A stretch of DNA of 64,000 bases, taken from contig NZ_REFZ01000010.1 of assembly GCF_003841465.1 (NCBI RefSeq), forward strand, positions 62,001 through 126,000, in the 5' to 3' direction. Numbering within the stretch: position 1 is the first letter of the stretch; each line of letters begins with the position of its first letter. Below the pieces are notes generated by a model. It ran no database searches. It worked only from the letters and a program-made list of their open reading frames with translations, and was not told where the DNA came from. The DNA is from Natrarchaeobius oligotrophus (lineage in GTDB: Archaea; Halobacteriota; Halobacteria; Halobacteriales; Natrialbaceae). Positions 8,207 to 18,318 of the stretch are shown one piece after another. The position numbers and the translations under genes were made by a program.

Positions 8207-10168
8207 ATGGACGTTCTCGTCAACCAGGCCGGCTACGACCGCGACGAACGAAAGCGAGCGATACTCGCGTGTGCGGCCGGCGAAACCCCCGGCCGGGTCA
8301 GAGTGGTCGACGCCGACACCGACGCGGTCGTCGTCGAAACCGATGCGACCCGCGACGGCCCCGTCGCGAACTGGCGGGACTGGGTGTTCTGGTCGACCGA
8401 GTTCACCGCCCTCGAGGCGGCGGGCTCGTACTACGTGGCCGTCGACGTCCTCGAGGACGCGGCGGTCGACGGTGACGGGAGCGAACGCGAGACGGAGGCA
8501 GTCGGTGACGAGAACGGATTCGCGGTGGAAACCGGCAGCGACGGGAGCGAACGCGCGGTCGACGCGAACGCCGACGGAGCGCGTCGGCGTGTGCGATCGC
8601 ACGTCTTCGACGTCGACGACGACGTAATCGCCGAGGAGGTGCTCTCGGACGTTCTCTACTATTTCAAGACGCAGCGCGCCTCCGGGCGGTTCGATCGGGC
8701 CGATCGGAGCGTTCCGTTCGTCGGCGACCGGGACGACGCCGTCGACGTCAGCGGCGGCTGGTACGACGCCTCGGGCGACATGAGCAAGTACCTCAGCCAC
8801 CTCAGCTACGCCAACTACGTCAATCCCCAGCAGGCGCCGATCGTCGTCTGGGGACTGCTCGACGCCTTCGAGCAGCTGTACGCGGGCGAGCGCTCGCTCG
8901 GCGCACTGCTCGAGGAGCGGCTGCTCGAGGAGAGTCTCCACGGCGCGGACTTTCTCGTCCGAATGTGCGACGACGAGGGGTACTTCTACCACACCGTCTT
9001 CGATCAGTGGTCGAAAGAAACCGATCGGCGGGAGATCTGCGCCTACGAGGGCGAGGACGGAACGAAGACTGCGGACTATCAGGCCGGCTACCGACAGGGT
9101 GGCGGCGTCTCGATCGCGGCCCTCGCGCGCGCGAGTCGAGTCGACGAATCGTCGGAGATAGCGAAGGCGGCAGCGTTCGACCCCGACACGTACCGCTCGA
9201 GGGCGATCGACGCGTTCGACCACCTCGAGGAACGCAACGAGGCGTACCTCGACGACGGCACCGAGAACGTCATCGACGACTACTGCGCGCTGTTGGCCGC
9301 GACGGAGCTGTACGGCGCGACCGGCAAGCGGCGGTTTTACGACGCAGCGAGCGATCGCGCTCGAGCGCTGCTCGAGCGCCAGACCGCCGACGGCCGATAC
9401 GCGGGCTGGTGGTGCGCCGACGACGGCGATCGGCCGTTCTTCCACGCCGCCGAAGAGGGACTACCGGCGCTCGCGCTCTGTCGGTTCCTCGAGGTCGCTG
9501 CGGGGGCGGAGTCGGTCGCCGTCGGCGTGGCTCCGACGGCCGAGACCGCGTTTCGAGACGAGATCGTGGACGCGCTCGCGTCGTACTGGACGTTCGAACT
9601 CGAGATCACGACCGACGTGGTCAACCCGTTCGGCTACGCCCGCGCGTACGTGAAGGCGGTCGACGAACCCGAACCGCGGGCGGCGTTTTTCTTCCCGCAC
9701 CAGAACGAGACGGGCTACTGGTGGCAGGGCGAGAACGCCCGCATCGCCTCACTCGCGGCGGCCGCCGTTCGCTCGTCGCGCGTCCTCGAGAACGCGAGCG
9801 ACGGCGCTTTCGGCGGCCGTCGCGATTCGCTCGAAGGCGCACGCGACGGCTCCCTCGAAAACGAGAGCGACGACCTCGGTCGATTCGCCCAGGCGCAACT
9901 GGACTGGATCCTCGGATTGAACCCGTTCGACACGTCGATGGTCGAAGGAACCGGCCGGAACCCGCCACACTACCACGAGCGATTCAGGAACGTCCCCGGC
10001 GGGATTTGCAACGGGATCACCGCCGGCGTGACCGACGAGTCCGACGTCGCCTTCCTCCCCGAGGGGATCGGCGACGATCACGCCCACCGGTGGCGCTGGG
10101 CGGAGCAGTGGCTCCCCCACGCCGCCTGGTTCGTCGTCGCCGTCGCCTCGCGACACGCGATGGAGTAG
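8207..10168 (+). CDS. Glycoside hydrolase family 9 enzyme, probable intracellular exo-glucosaminidase or glucanase
   Basis: The 653-residue protein begins with an Ig-like CelD N-domain (MDVLVNQAGY; residues 1 to about 135) and continues as a GH9 (alpha/alpha)6 barrel. The family's catalytic Asp region is visible as GGWYDASGDMSKY (183-195, with Asp187 and Asp191), and the C-terminal acid is probably Glu633 in AEQWLPHAAW. The segment LDWILGLNPFDTSM is also typical of GH9. No signal peptide is present, unlike secreted cellulases. GH9 members without a signal next to family-5 ABC transporters include the chitosan-oligosaccharide exo-beta-glucosaminidases of Vibrio, and the chitin context favours that activity. 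Cello-oligosaccharide hydrolysis cannot be excluded. An acidic spacer (about 85-128) separates the two domains. Confidence 0.85.
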   Translation: MDVLVNQAGYDRDERKRAILACAAGETPGRVRVVDADTDAVVVETDATRDGPVANWRDWVFWSTEFTALEAAGSYYVAVDVLEDAAVDGDGSERETEAVGDENGFAVETGSDGSERAVDANADGARRRVRSHVFDVDDDVIAEEVLSDVLYYFKTQRASGRFDRADRSVPFVGDRDDAVDVSGGWYDASGDMSKYLSHLSYANYVNPQQAPIVVWGLLDAFEQLYAGERSLGALLEERLLEESLHGADFLVRMCDDEGYFYHTVFDQWSKETDRREICAYEGEDGTKTADYQAGYRQGGGVSIAALARASRVDESSEIAKAAAFDPDTYRSRAIDAFDHLEERNEAYLDDGTENVIDDYCALLAATELYGATGKRRFYDAASDRARALLERQTADGRYAGWWCADDGDRPFFHAAEEGLPALALCRFLEVAAGAESVAVGVAPTAETAFRDEIVDALASYWTFELEITTDVVNPFGYARAYVKAVDEPEPRAAFFFPHQNETGYWWQGENARIASLAAAAVRSSRVLENASDGAFGGRRDSLEGARDGSLENESDDLGRFAQAQLDWILGLNPFDTSMVEGTGRNPPHYHERFRNVPGGICNGITAGVTDESDVAFLPEGIGDDHAHRWRWAEQWLPHAAWFVVAVASRHAME

Positions 10169-10223
10169 CCCACGGTAGACGCAGATGCGCTCGGCACGTC
10201 GAATCTCCGTACAGGCGAAGCTT

Positions 10224-10230
10224 CTTTTAC
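10224..10230 (+). promoter_or_regulatory. TATA box of the Gfo/Idh/MocA gene
   Basis: A TTTTAC-type stretch lies about 25 nt before the ATG at 10252, giving a near-leaderless transcript separate from the GH9 operon. Confidence 0.5.
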
Positions 10231-10251
10231 TCGCGTGCGAACGAACACGGT

Positions 10252-11283
<1,032 letters not shown>

Positions 11284-11360
11284 CGATCGAACTCGCCGAC
11301 TCGCGGCTCGAGACACACGAGTGCGTTCGAACATTCCGTCGAAACGACGCCACGTCCCCG

Positions 11361-11496
11361 TTCGTGGGTGTTCGTGGTACAGGTTCGCCCGCGATTCGCG
11401 AACGTTCGTGGTGCGGATTCGTCCACGCTTCGTGAGCGTTCGTGGTACGGGTTCGTTCAGGTTTGTGAGCGTCTCAGTTCGTGATCCGTGAGCGTC
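11361..11496. repeat. Four degenerate 34-bp tandem units
   Basis: Units start at 11361, 11395, 11429 and 11463 and share a TTCGTGRGCGTTCGTGGT core followed by a more variable half. The third and second copies are closest; the fourth is the most degraded. The block fills most of the 227-bp gap between two convergent genes, so it may serve as a bidirectional terminator region or be a simple tandem expansion. Confidence 0.7.
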
Positions 11497-11510
11497 CAGA
11501 TACGTCCCGG

Positions 11511-12743
11511 CTAGACGCGTTGTCGTCCCCGTGCTGGCGGCGGCGTGTACGTCGAAAGGTCGACCGTCCGAAGATCGACCTCCTGTCCAGTTTCGGCGGC
11601 CCTGTAGGCGGCCATACACAACCGGAGGATTCGGCGACCGTCCTCGAGGTCCAGCATGCCGTTTTCCCCGTCGCGGAAGGCGTCGACGGCGTCGCGGTTC
11701 TCCGCGACGAATCCTCCGGTTACGGCGCTTGCGGCGTCGATCGGCATGCGGCCGCTCGTGGCGGTCTGCTTTTCGGCCCACCCCTCTCCGTTTCCGGCCG
11801 AGTCGGAGAAGAAGACGCTCGAGGACTCCTCGTCGGCGACGACCTGGCCGGAGTACTCCGGACCGAGGAGTTCGATGGTGCGACGGACGCCCGCGCCGAC
11901 GTAACACCACGACCCCGACGCCTCTGAGATTACCGGCTCGCCGTTTTCGTCCTCGTAGCGAACCGTCGCGCGAGCGTAGTCGTCGGTCGGATCCGACTCG
12001 TAGTCGACGCCGTGTTCCTCGCGCAGCTGCTGGGCGTACCGCTTTCGACTCCACTTGAGCGTCTCGGTGTCGGCGGAGACGGCGACGGCCTCGAGGTCTC
12101 CGTCCGGTCGCTCGGGATCCGAGAGGAGAACGTGATTGCCTGCCAGCGCGTGACAGAGCATGTCGGTGAGCGCGCCACCACCCTGTAGTTCGCCGTCCCA
12201 GAACCACGCCGAGTGCGGACCGCCGTGTTCGGCCTGCGAGCGCGCGAGGTACGGTCGACCCGCCGGCCGGCCGCGCTCCCACAGGAGTTCGCGCATCTTG
12301 CGAATGTCGGGCTCGTGGGGCCAGTTCTCGAGGTAGGCGTGCGAAAGACCCGCCTCCTCGATGCGGTCGATGACGTGAGCGGCCTCGCGCAGGTTCCGCG
12401 CCACCGGCTTTTCCATCGCGATGCCACGGAGCGATGCGCCGTCGTCGATCGCGTCGATTGCACCGTCGACGACGTCGACCCGCGTGAAGTTCGGACTCGT
12501 GACCCACAGGCCGTCGACGTCTGGATCGGCGGCCAGCGCCGCGACCTCCCCTTCGCCGTAGACGGTCGGATCGCCGAGTCCGGCCTCGCGACACTCGGTC
12601 GCGAGGTCGGCGGCGGTGTCGCGCGTTCGATTCTGTATACCAGCGACGTGGACGTCGGGAAGATACTCGACGCTCGGAACGTGTAGCTCCCGCGTGATGA
12701 ATCCACAGCTAACGAAGCCGATGCCGAAGCTCTCGGTCGCCAT
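11511..12743 (-). CDS. Gfo/Idh/MocA family oxidoreductase
   Basis: The protein has 410 residues, starting MATESFGIGFVSCGFI. The N-terminal Rossmann domain holds a GxxxxGxI-type nucleotide loop, and the EKP motif appears as AMEKPVARNL near residue 108. The C-terminal substrate domain contains the segment HGGPHSAWFWDGELQGGGALTD-like GGGAL loop near 190-200. The upstream extension of the frame is basic and serine-rich and is not used. It is divergent from the next dehydrogenase across a 322-bp gap. Family members act on sugars, inositols or sugar acids; the substrate here is not known. Confidence 0.87.
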   Translation of the reverse strand: MATESFGIGFVSCGFITRELHVPSVEYLPDVHVAGIQNRTRDTAADLATECREAGLGDPTVYGEGEVAALAADPDVDGLWVTSPNFTRVDVVDGAIDAIDDGASLRGIAMEKPVARNLREAAHVIDRIEEAGLSHAYLENWPHEPDIRKMRELLWERGRPAGRPYLARSQAEHGGPHSAWFWDGELQGGGALTDMLCHALAGNHVLLSDPERPDGDLEAVAVSADTETLKWSRKRYAQQLREEHGVDYESDPTDDYARATVRYEDENGEPVISEASGSWCYVGAGVRRTIELLGPEYSGQVVADEESSSVFFSDSAGNGEGWAEKQTATSGRMPIDAASAVTGGFVAENRDAVDAFRDGENGMLDLEDGRRILRLCMAAYRAAETGQEVDLRTVDLSTYTPPPARGRQRV

Positions 12744-13065
12744 ACGTTCTACAGCGACCGCCGACAGCATAGATGTGTTGATCGAGGTGACGAACGTCGC
12801 CGACCTGGACGCTCGAGAAAGGCTACCGACACCGGAGCGATCTCGAGACGCCGAGTTTCTGTCGCACGTTGCAGAACGGAGTGAACGCTCGAGTGCCCGA
12901 AAGGAGATGGGTGGTGACGGAATAATGATGGGGTGGCGGACCGGGAGACGACGACGGGGTGGCGGAACCAAGAGATGACGGGGTGGCGAAGCCGAGCGAT
13001 GACGACCGAGAGCGAAAACGGTGGCAGATGGGTGAATTGATTGTCTCCCGCGATACAATCGTGGT
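12744..13065. promoter_or_regulatory. Divergent intergenic region with short tandem repeats
   Basis: The gap separates two divergent dehydrogenase genes and must hold both promoters. Three copies of a GGGGTGGCGGA-type element start at about 12930, 12956 and 12980 (spacing 26 and 24 bp). A weak AT-rich stretch (TGAATTGATT, 13033-13042) lies about 27 nt before the plus-strand ATG and may be its TATA box. No gene is seen in it. Confidence 0.5.
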
Positions 13066-14211
13066 ATGTCCGTCGAGATAGGCATTATTGGGGCGGGAAA
13101 TCGTGGGCAGAAACACGCAGCCGAGTACGCGAGCGTCGAGGGCGCGGACGTGGTTGCAGTTGCGGACGTCGACGACGACGCCGCGCGGGCGCTCGCCCGG
13201 GATGCGAACGCGGATACGTACAGCGACTACCGGGACCTGCTCGCGGATGCGGACGTCGACGCGGTGTCGCTGTGCGTCCACAATAACCTCCACCGGCCGA
13301 TCACCGTCGACGCGGCCGACGCCGGTTGTCACGTCTTTTGCGAAAAGCCGATGGCGTCGACCTACGCCGATGCGAAGGCGATGGCCGACGCCGCGGCCGA
13401 CGCCGGCGTTCACCTCGGGGTGCAGAACAACCGGCTGTTCGATCCGGAGACGCGCGCCGCTCGGACGCTGATCGACGAGGGAAAGCTGGGCGACCCCTAC
13501 TACGCCCGAGGCGTGTTCTCGCGGCGGCGTGGTAGGCCGTTCGTCGACGGCTACGGCACGCCGTCGTTCGTCTCGAAGGAGTCGGCCGGCGGCGGACCGA
13601 TCATCGACGTCGGGACGTACGTCATCGGCCAGCTACTGTACCTGCTCGGGAACGAACGCACCGCGCGGGTGAGCGGCGCGACGTTCGAACACACCGCTGC
13701 GACCTACGACGAGGAACTGGTCGGCGACGGTCGCGAGCGGTACGCCGACCGACTCGAGACGTCGGGCTACGACGTCGAGGACGTCGGCCTTGGGATGGCT
13801 CACCTCGAGGACGGCTCCGTCCTCTCGGTGCGGGCGGCCTGGCACATGTACCTCCCCGACGACTCGAGCGCGCTCGTTGGCACTCAAGGCGGAATCGAAC
13901 TCGAGCCGTTCCGGTTGTACACGACGACCGCCGACTACGAGGCGACGGTCTCGCTCGACGTCGAGGAGTTCGAGCGCCGCCAAACGCTCCTCGAGAGCGA
14001 CTCCGGCTACGAGATGGACCGGTCGGACGGTCAGTTCCACCACTGGATCGACACCGTCCGCGGGACGGTCGACGACGCGATCCCGACCGCCGAGATCGCG
14101 CTCAACTCGATGCTCGTCATGGAGGGGATCTACCTGGCACAAGAGGAAGGTCGCGAACTCACCGCCGACGAAATCGCGGAACGCTCGGAGTCGACCGCGA
14201 TCGATCTCTGA
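13066..14211 (+). CDS. Gfo/Idh/MocA family oxidoreductase
   Basis: Third family member, 381 residues. The Rossmann loop GIIGAGNRGQKHA is canonical (residues 5-17), strand two ends in the acidic ADVDDD, and the EKP motif is FCEKPMAST near residue 92. The conserved GGGPIIDVGTYVI helix start, which supplies the Asp/His-type substrate contacts, is near 176-188. The three dehydrogenases in 10252-14211 are diverged in sequence, so they are not recent duplicates and probably have separate substrates. A sugar or sugar-acid substrate is likely. Confidence 0.9.
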   Translation: MSVEIGIIGAGNRGQKHAAEYASVEGADVVAVADVDDDAARALARDANADTYSDYRDLLADADVDAVSLCVHNNLHRPITVDAADAGCHVFCEKPMASTYADAKAMADAAADAGVHLGVQNNRLFDPETRAARTLIDEGKLGDPYYARGVFSRRRGRPFVDGYGTPSFVSKESAGGGPIIDVGTYVIGQLLYLLGNERTARVSGATFEHTAATYDEELVGDGRERYADRLETSGYDVEDVGLGMAHLEDGSVLSVRAAWHMYLPDDSSALVGTQGGIELEPFRLYTTTADYEATVSLDVEEFERRQTLLESDSGYEMDRSDGQFHHWIDTVRGTVDDAIPTAEIALNSMLVMEGIYLAQEEGRELTADEIAERSESTAIDL

Positions 14212-14344
14212 GGGTTACCTCGAGTAGTTCGTTTGAGCCAAACGCTCGAACAGTTCGGATCGTCGATCACTCGTACAGTTCGGTGACTCTCGAGTCTTCC
14301 CGAAGTGCTTCCTCGACCGACTCCGGTCGAATTGAGAACGAATA

Positions 14345-14890
14345 CTAGTGATAAGATCCTCCTTTTGGGCCCTTATTTTTCTCCTCGACGTCGAGAAAAC
14401 CTTTAAGGGTCAGTTGCGAGAGTCGATCGTGAACCGTCCGATCGCTTCGTACGTCGACACCGATCGTCGTCGATGCGATCCGATAGCGTTCGTATATCGT
14501 TCCGCGTTTCGCGGGTAACGCGTTTTCAGCCTCGAGCGTTAACAGCGCGTACAGCGTCAACTTCGATTGCGTCGGAATACAGCCCAGTTCCTCACGGACG
14601 TTATCTCGTTCGACTGCTCGATCGGCTCGTCGAACGTGTTCTTCCGTGACCGTCGAAGCACCCTCTCCACGAGCGAGGTCTCCGGCCTTGTACAATCGAC
14701 GGAGTGCCTGTCGGGCTGATCCGGAACGCTGTCCCGTAAACGCCGTTATAAGCGGAATTACGTCGGCCTCAAGAACGTCGTCGCGAAAAGCGAGTGCAGC
14801 GCGTTGCTCGAGAATGTTCCGTAGTTGGTTCGCGTCGTAGGGTGAAAACAAAATCTCCTCGTCACACAACGAATCCTCGAAGGGGTTGGG
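14345..14890 (-). pseudogene. 5'-truncated Orc1/Cdc6 remnant
   Basis: About 180 residues match the C-terminal half of archaeal Orc1/Cdc6 initiators. The FSPYDANQLRNILEQRA segment after sensor 1, the SARQALRRLYKAGDLA sensor-2/lid region, and a winged helix beginning PTQSKLTLYALL are all visible. The Walker A and B parts of the AAA+ ATPase are absent; upstream the frame continues briefly as unrelated serine/arginine-rich residues that run into the next gene. The protein could not bind or hydrolyse ATP, so this is a broken initiator gene, probably left by a plasmid or an integrated replicon. I saw no clear origin repeats beside it. Confidence 0.85.
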
Positions 14891-14948
14891 TGAAATCGTA
14901 CGTGACCGTGGCCCTCGAGCCGTGTTTTCCCGGGTTCGGAAGCGGTGT

Positions 14949-16067
14949 TCAGCGCGGATGGTCGACCGACTCGACGACCGATCCACATTCCGGCACCGTC
15001 TCGTCCGGTCCGCCCTCGAGAATCTCGATCACCCGTTCGATCGTGTCGTAGTAGTGCCGGACGTCCGACAGCGTTGGGTCCGGTTCCGCCCCCGTTCGAA
15101 CGGCAGTAACGAACGACGACAACTCCGCGTAGTAGCCGGAAGCGCCACCATCGCCGATCGGGCTCGGTTCCCACCCGGACTGCCATCGTTTCTCCGAGAG
15201 ATTCGAACAGTCGAAGGCTGGATTCGTCCCTTGGACGTCGATAGTGCGGAGCTGCGAAAGCCGTACGCAACGATTGTTCTCGCTCGTGAGATCGATGGAG
15301 AGATCGAACCGTGGTGCTATCGACGAGAGTTCGATAGTGCACAGCCTCCCCTTTCCATACGCGAGATGAAGGATAACTATCTGGTAGATGTTACCTCGGC
15401 GCGCGGCAGTGGCTACCACGTCGGTCGGTCGGCCGAAAAACAGATCAGCGATGTCAAGAGCGTGGATGCCGGTCGCGAGCAGTAGCGACCGCAGATGAGA
15501 GTCAAGCTCCCACAGCGTCTCTGCCGGTTTGTCGGTCGAGAAGTCGACTCGCAAATACTGCGGTTCGGACTCGAAGGTATTCCGCGAAAGTTCACGGAGC
15601 GTTCGCACGCGCTCTGAGTGACGAAAGTTCAGCCCGGTCCCCACGATCGCCTCCGACTCGTGTTCGAGGTCGATCAACCTCTCCAGCGTTCGTCGATCTC
15701 TTGCGGGGGGCTTCTCGAGGAACACGTTAACGTCTCGCTCCAGGCAGACTCGTGCGACCGCCTCGTGGACTTGCGGCGAACTGGCCGCGACGACGATATC
15801 GAGATCTTCTTTTTCGACCATTGCACGCAAATCCTCGTACGTCCGATCGGTCCCGCACGTCTTCGCGAGACGTTCCGCCCGATCTAGCTCGATATCGCAC
15901 AGACAGGCCGTTCGAACGCCATCGAGGCGCGTGATGTTCGGTAGCAGATTATCGCTCATCTGTTCGCCACACCCCACGATGCCGACAGCGAGCGTCCGGT
16001 CCTCGATCGCCCCCTCTCGCGTCTCCCGTCGTGCACCCCTGCGACTCGCCCCTTGATCCATGTTCAT
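14949..16067 (-). CDS. Gfo/Idh/MocA family oxidoreductase of the accessory island
   Basis: The protein has 372 residues. A charged N-terminal extension of about 25 residues precedes the Rossmann loop VGIVGCGEQMSDN; the EKP motif is FLEKPPARDR near residue 138. The later NFRHSERVRTLREL segment is typical of the family. Starts at 16067 (MNMDQG) and 16061 (MDQG) are both possible; a strongly AT-rich region just upstream (16070-16110, with TTATAAAC and AATATAAAA on the minus strand) supplies the promoter. It is the last of several same-strand genes that include a DegT aminotransferase. A dehydrogenase followed by a DegT transaminase is the pair used to make amino sugars such as kanosamine (NtdC/NtdA in Bacillus), so it may form a keto-sugar for that enzyme. 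Confidence 0.85.
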   Translation of the reverse strand: MNMDQGASRRGARRETREGAIEDRTLAVGIVGCGEQMSDNLLPNITRLDGVRTACLCDIELDRAERLAKTCGTDRTYEDLRAMVEKEDLDIVVAASSPQVHEAVARVCLERDVNVFLEKPPARDRRTLERLIDLEHESEAIVGTGLNFRHSERVRTLRELSRNTFESEPQYLRVDFSTDKPAETLWELDSHLRSLLLATGIHALDIADLFFGRPTDVVATAARRGNIYQIVILHLAYGKGRLCTIELSSIAPRFDLSIDLTSENNRCVRLSQLRTIDVQGTNPAFDCSNLSEKRWQSGWEPSPIGDGGASGYYAELSSFVTAVRTGAEPDPTLSDVRHYYDTIERVIEILEGGPDETVPECGSVVESVDHPR

Positions 16068-16258
16068 TATAATACGTTTATAAGTAAAAATCTTTTGGTT
16101 TTATATTGGAAATAATCGTAATATAGTTGTAGTGGCGTGGCCCGGACGGCTGGGCAAGGATAAATTGAACGACGACCGACCGCAGCGGTGTCGCAAACAC
16201 GCGCACGTAGCCACCACCGAAAGAGCGAAAACCACCGCGGCATCCCACCTGGCCGGCG

Positions 16259-16831
16259 TTAGGTCGAAACCCGATGAAGATCGAAGTCGTACTTCGTCAG
16301 GTTGCTTCCGATCGACCGATAGTCTCCGGTGCGCATTACCGAGAAGAAGTGATCCGCCAGTCGTTCGGTCGACTCGAACATTTCTTCCCGCGGCAGGGAC
16401 TCCTGTGTGACCCAGTCCGCGGTGGCCGCTTCCCGCTCGTTTACATCCAGTTCCCCGGAGCGTACACGAGCCAGGTAGAGACAATCAACGTGGATGTGAT
16501 CGCCGTCCTCGTAGTCGTCCCGGATGAATTCCTCGACGATCAATTCGGGCGTGATCGTTTCTCGTGCGTCGCCCAAGTCCGCGGAAAAGTGGGCGTGGTT
16601 CGAGGAGAGAAACCGTAGCTTCAGATCGAGCTCTTCGCGAACTTCTCGTACCGCCGCCTCGCACGGGTTTTCGTTCGGTTCGACGTGACCACCTGGAACC
16701 ATCCACTTCCCCAACTTCTTGTGCTCGAGTAGCGCGATCTCCCACGTCCCATCCGTCTCCCTGAAGAGGTACACGGACGACGTGAATTGCTTCGGAGCAA
16801 GATCGTGTCCGTACGACAATTCGCCCGTCAC
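16259..16831 (-). CDS. NUDIX hydrolase
   Basis: The protein has 190 residues. The Nudix box GX5EX7REUXEE is complete at residues 48-67 (Gly48, Glu54, Arg62-Glu63, Glu66-Glu67); the usual next Gly is Asp69. These acidic residues bind the Mg ions that let the enzyme cleave a nucleoside diphosphate linked to another group. The C-terminal part (STERLADHFFSVM) is a helix common in Nudix proteins with sugar-nucleotide or (d)NTP substrates. The start overlaps the aminotransferase stop by 4 nt, so the two are translated together. Sanitising a nucleotide-sugar side product is one possible role; the substrate is unknown. Confidence 0.9.
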   Translation of the reverse strand: MTGELSYGHDLAPKQFTSSVYLFRETDGTWEIALLEHKKLGKWMVPGGHVEPNENPCEAAVREVREELDLKLRFLSSNHAHFSADLGDARETITPELIVEEFIRDDYEDGDHIHVDCLYLARVRSGELDVNEREAATADWVTQESLPREEMFESTERLADHFFSVMRTGDYRSIGSNLTKYDFDLHRVST

Positions 16832-17979
16832 GGAGAATCAGCCTCGAGTACCGAATCGATGATGTAGTCGAGTTCTGATCGGTCGAGCCCTTCGTGAGTC
16901 GGGACGGTGAATATTCGTTTGGTGAGCGCTTCGGCGTTTGGACAGTCTGTGCGGTACTCCGAAAAGAGCGGATACTCGAAGAGCGGCTTAAAATTGTACG
17001 CGTACGTGTCAGAGACCACGTTATAGTTCACGAGTCGGTCCGAGATCTCACTGCCGGAGCGGTCCGGGTCTCGGCTTTCCAGGACAAGGGCGTAATAATT
17101 CGGCGAGTGCTCGGGCGGCGTCGGAATTTCTCGTGGGCCGTTTTCCTGAGCGAGTTGGTCCATAAGATACTCGGCGTTCGTTCGCCGTCGTTCGAGCTTC
17201 GAGGAGAACTTGTCCAACTGGGCGATCCCCATCGCTGCCCCCATGGCGTTGAACTTGTAATTCATTCCAAATCGGTCGCCGTAATTTGCGGAATGGTCGG
17301 CGAATTCCCGCCTCGAGAAGTAACAAATTCCGAAACTCCGCAACTCGGCGACCTTTCGTGCCAACTCGTCGGAGTCAGTGAGCAGGAATCCGCCTTCTCC
17401 GGTACAGATCACCTTCTGTTGGTGCGTGCTGAACGATCCGATGTCGGCGTTCGTCCCGACGTAATCGTCGCCGATGGTCGCTCCGTGCGCCTGTGCGGCG
17501 TCTTCGATCACTACGGTCCCGCGTTCTGCTGCGATGTCGTTCACGGCACCGATCTTGGTAGGATAGCCCCACATCGGGATTGAGATGATCGCCTTCGTAT
17601 CCGGCGTCAACCGCTCCCTGAGCGAGTGCGGACAAATCGAAAATGAATTGTGGCTCTTCGTATCGACGAACACGGGTGAGGCGCCAAGGTTCAGGATTGG
17701 TAGTGCGGTCATCACTGGGCAGGTGGGCGGGAGTGCGACCTCGTCACCCCGTCCGACACCGGCCGCGCGAAGCGCGCCTTGGAGGGACACCGTCCCATTC
17801 GCGTAAGCGATTGCGTGTGACGTGCCGAACTGTCGCTCCAGAAGCCGTTCGTATTCGTCTACGACCGGGGCATTCCCAGCGAGGCTCCCAGCGTTGATCG
17901 CGGAAACGATCTCGTCGACATCATCTTCGTCCACGCCGACGTGTAACGTCGTCAACGAACGTTCGATCCGATCGATCAT
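16828..17979 (-). CDS. DegT/DnrJ/EryC1/StrS family PLP-dependent aminotransferase
   Basis: A fold-type I aminotransferase of 383 residues that puts an amino group on a keto sugar, normally a nucleotide sugar. Asp160 in VIEDAAQAHG binds the PLP pyridine nitrogen. The Schiff-base lysine is Lys189 in STHQQKVICTGEGG; the more usual SFHxxK is replaced by STHQQK. The substrate-loop motif NYKFNAMGAAMGIAQL is conserved. It overlaps the NUDIX gene by 4 nt. The neighbouring dehydrogenase, NTP-type enzymes and exporter suggest synthesis of an amino-sugar-containing product. Confidence 0.92.
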   Translation of the reverse strand: MIDRIERSLTTLHVGVDEDDVDEIVSAINAGSLAGNAPVVDEYERLLERQFGTSHAIAYANGTVSLQGALRAAGVGRGDEVALPPTCPVMTALPILNLGASPVFVDTKSHNSFSICPHSLRERLTPDTKAIISIPMWGYPTKIGAVNDIAAERGTVVIEDAAQAHGATIGDDYVGTNADIGSFSTHQQKVICTGEGGFLLTDSDELARKVAELRSFGICYFSRREFADHSANYGDRFGMNYKFNAMGAAMGIAQLDKFSSKLERRRTNAEYLMDQLAQENGPREIPTPPEHSPNYYALVLESRDPDRSGSEISDRLVNYNVVSDTYAYNFKPLFEYPLFSEYRTDCPNAEALTKRIFTVPTHEGLDRSELDYIIDSVLEADSP

Positions 17980-18318
17980 CTGTCGACGCTTTCCTGTCCG
18001 GATATTGTCACAGGTCCTACCACGCTCTCAACCCAATTTGTGCTGATACATTTCATAGGTATCTAGTATATATTATCTGCACACACTCACCATAATATTT
18101 GCGGATTAGGCTTTCGGTACCGAGACTACGGCCGTGACGTCGTCGAGACCGATCAGCCGCGCCGCCCGTTTCCGCGATTGATGGACCGAGAGGGCGGTCG
18201 CGGAGGTTCGAACAATCGTAAACGCCCAGTCCGACGAGACCCACCGATCCACCATGCAGCGTCGTCCTACGGTGGAGCCCGCGCCGCATACCTCGGTGTG
18301 ACGGATGAGGCTTAGAAA
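17980..18318. other. Intergenic region, 339 bp
   Basis: This region holds the promoter area of the aminotransferase, with AT-rich stretches near 18045-18080 (about 80-90 nt upstream of its ATG), and the 3' flank of the nucleotidyltransferase-like gene. A 100-codon frame crosses it on the minus strand, but its composition is basic and it overlaps a better gene. No other feature was seen. Confidence 0.5.

Noticed and set aside
8207-10168. GH9 gene as a secreted cellulase
   Set aside because: No signal peptide or carbohydrate-binding module, and it sits in an importer operon.
12930-12990. GGGGTGGCGGA repeats as replication origin elements linked to the Orc remnant
   Set aside because: They do not resemble haloarchaeal origin recognition boxes, are irregular in spacing, and the Orc1/Cdc6 gene is broken.
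12823-13413. Long minus-strand frame opposite the third dehydrogenase
   Set aside because: It is a mirror of the real gene, with arginine/valine-rich composition and no promoter.
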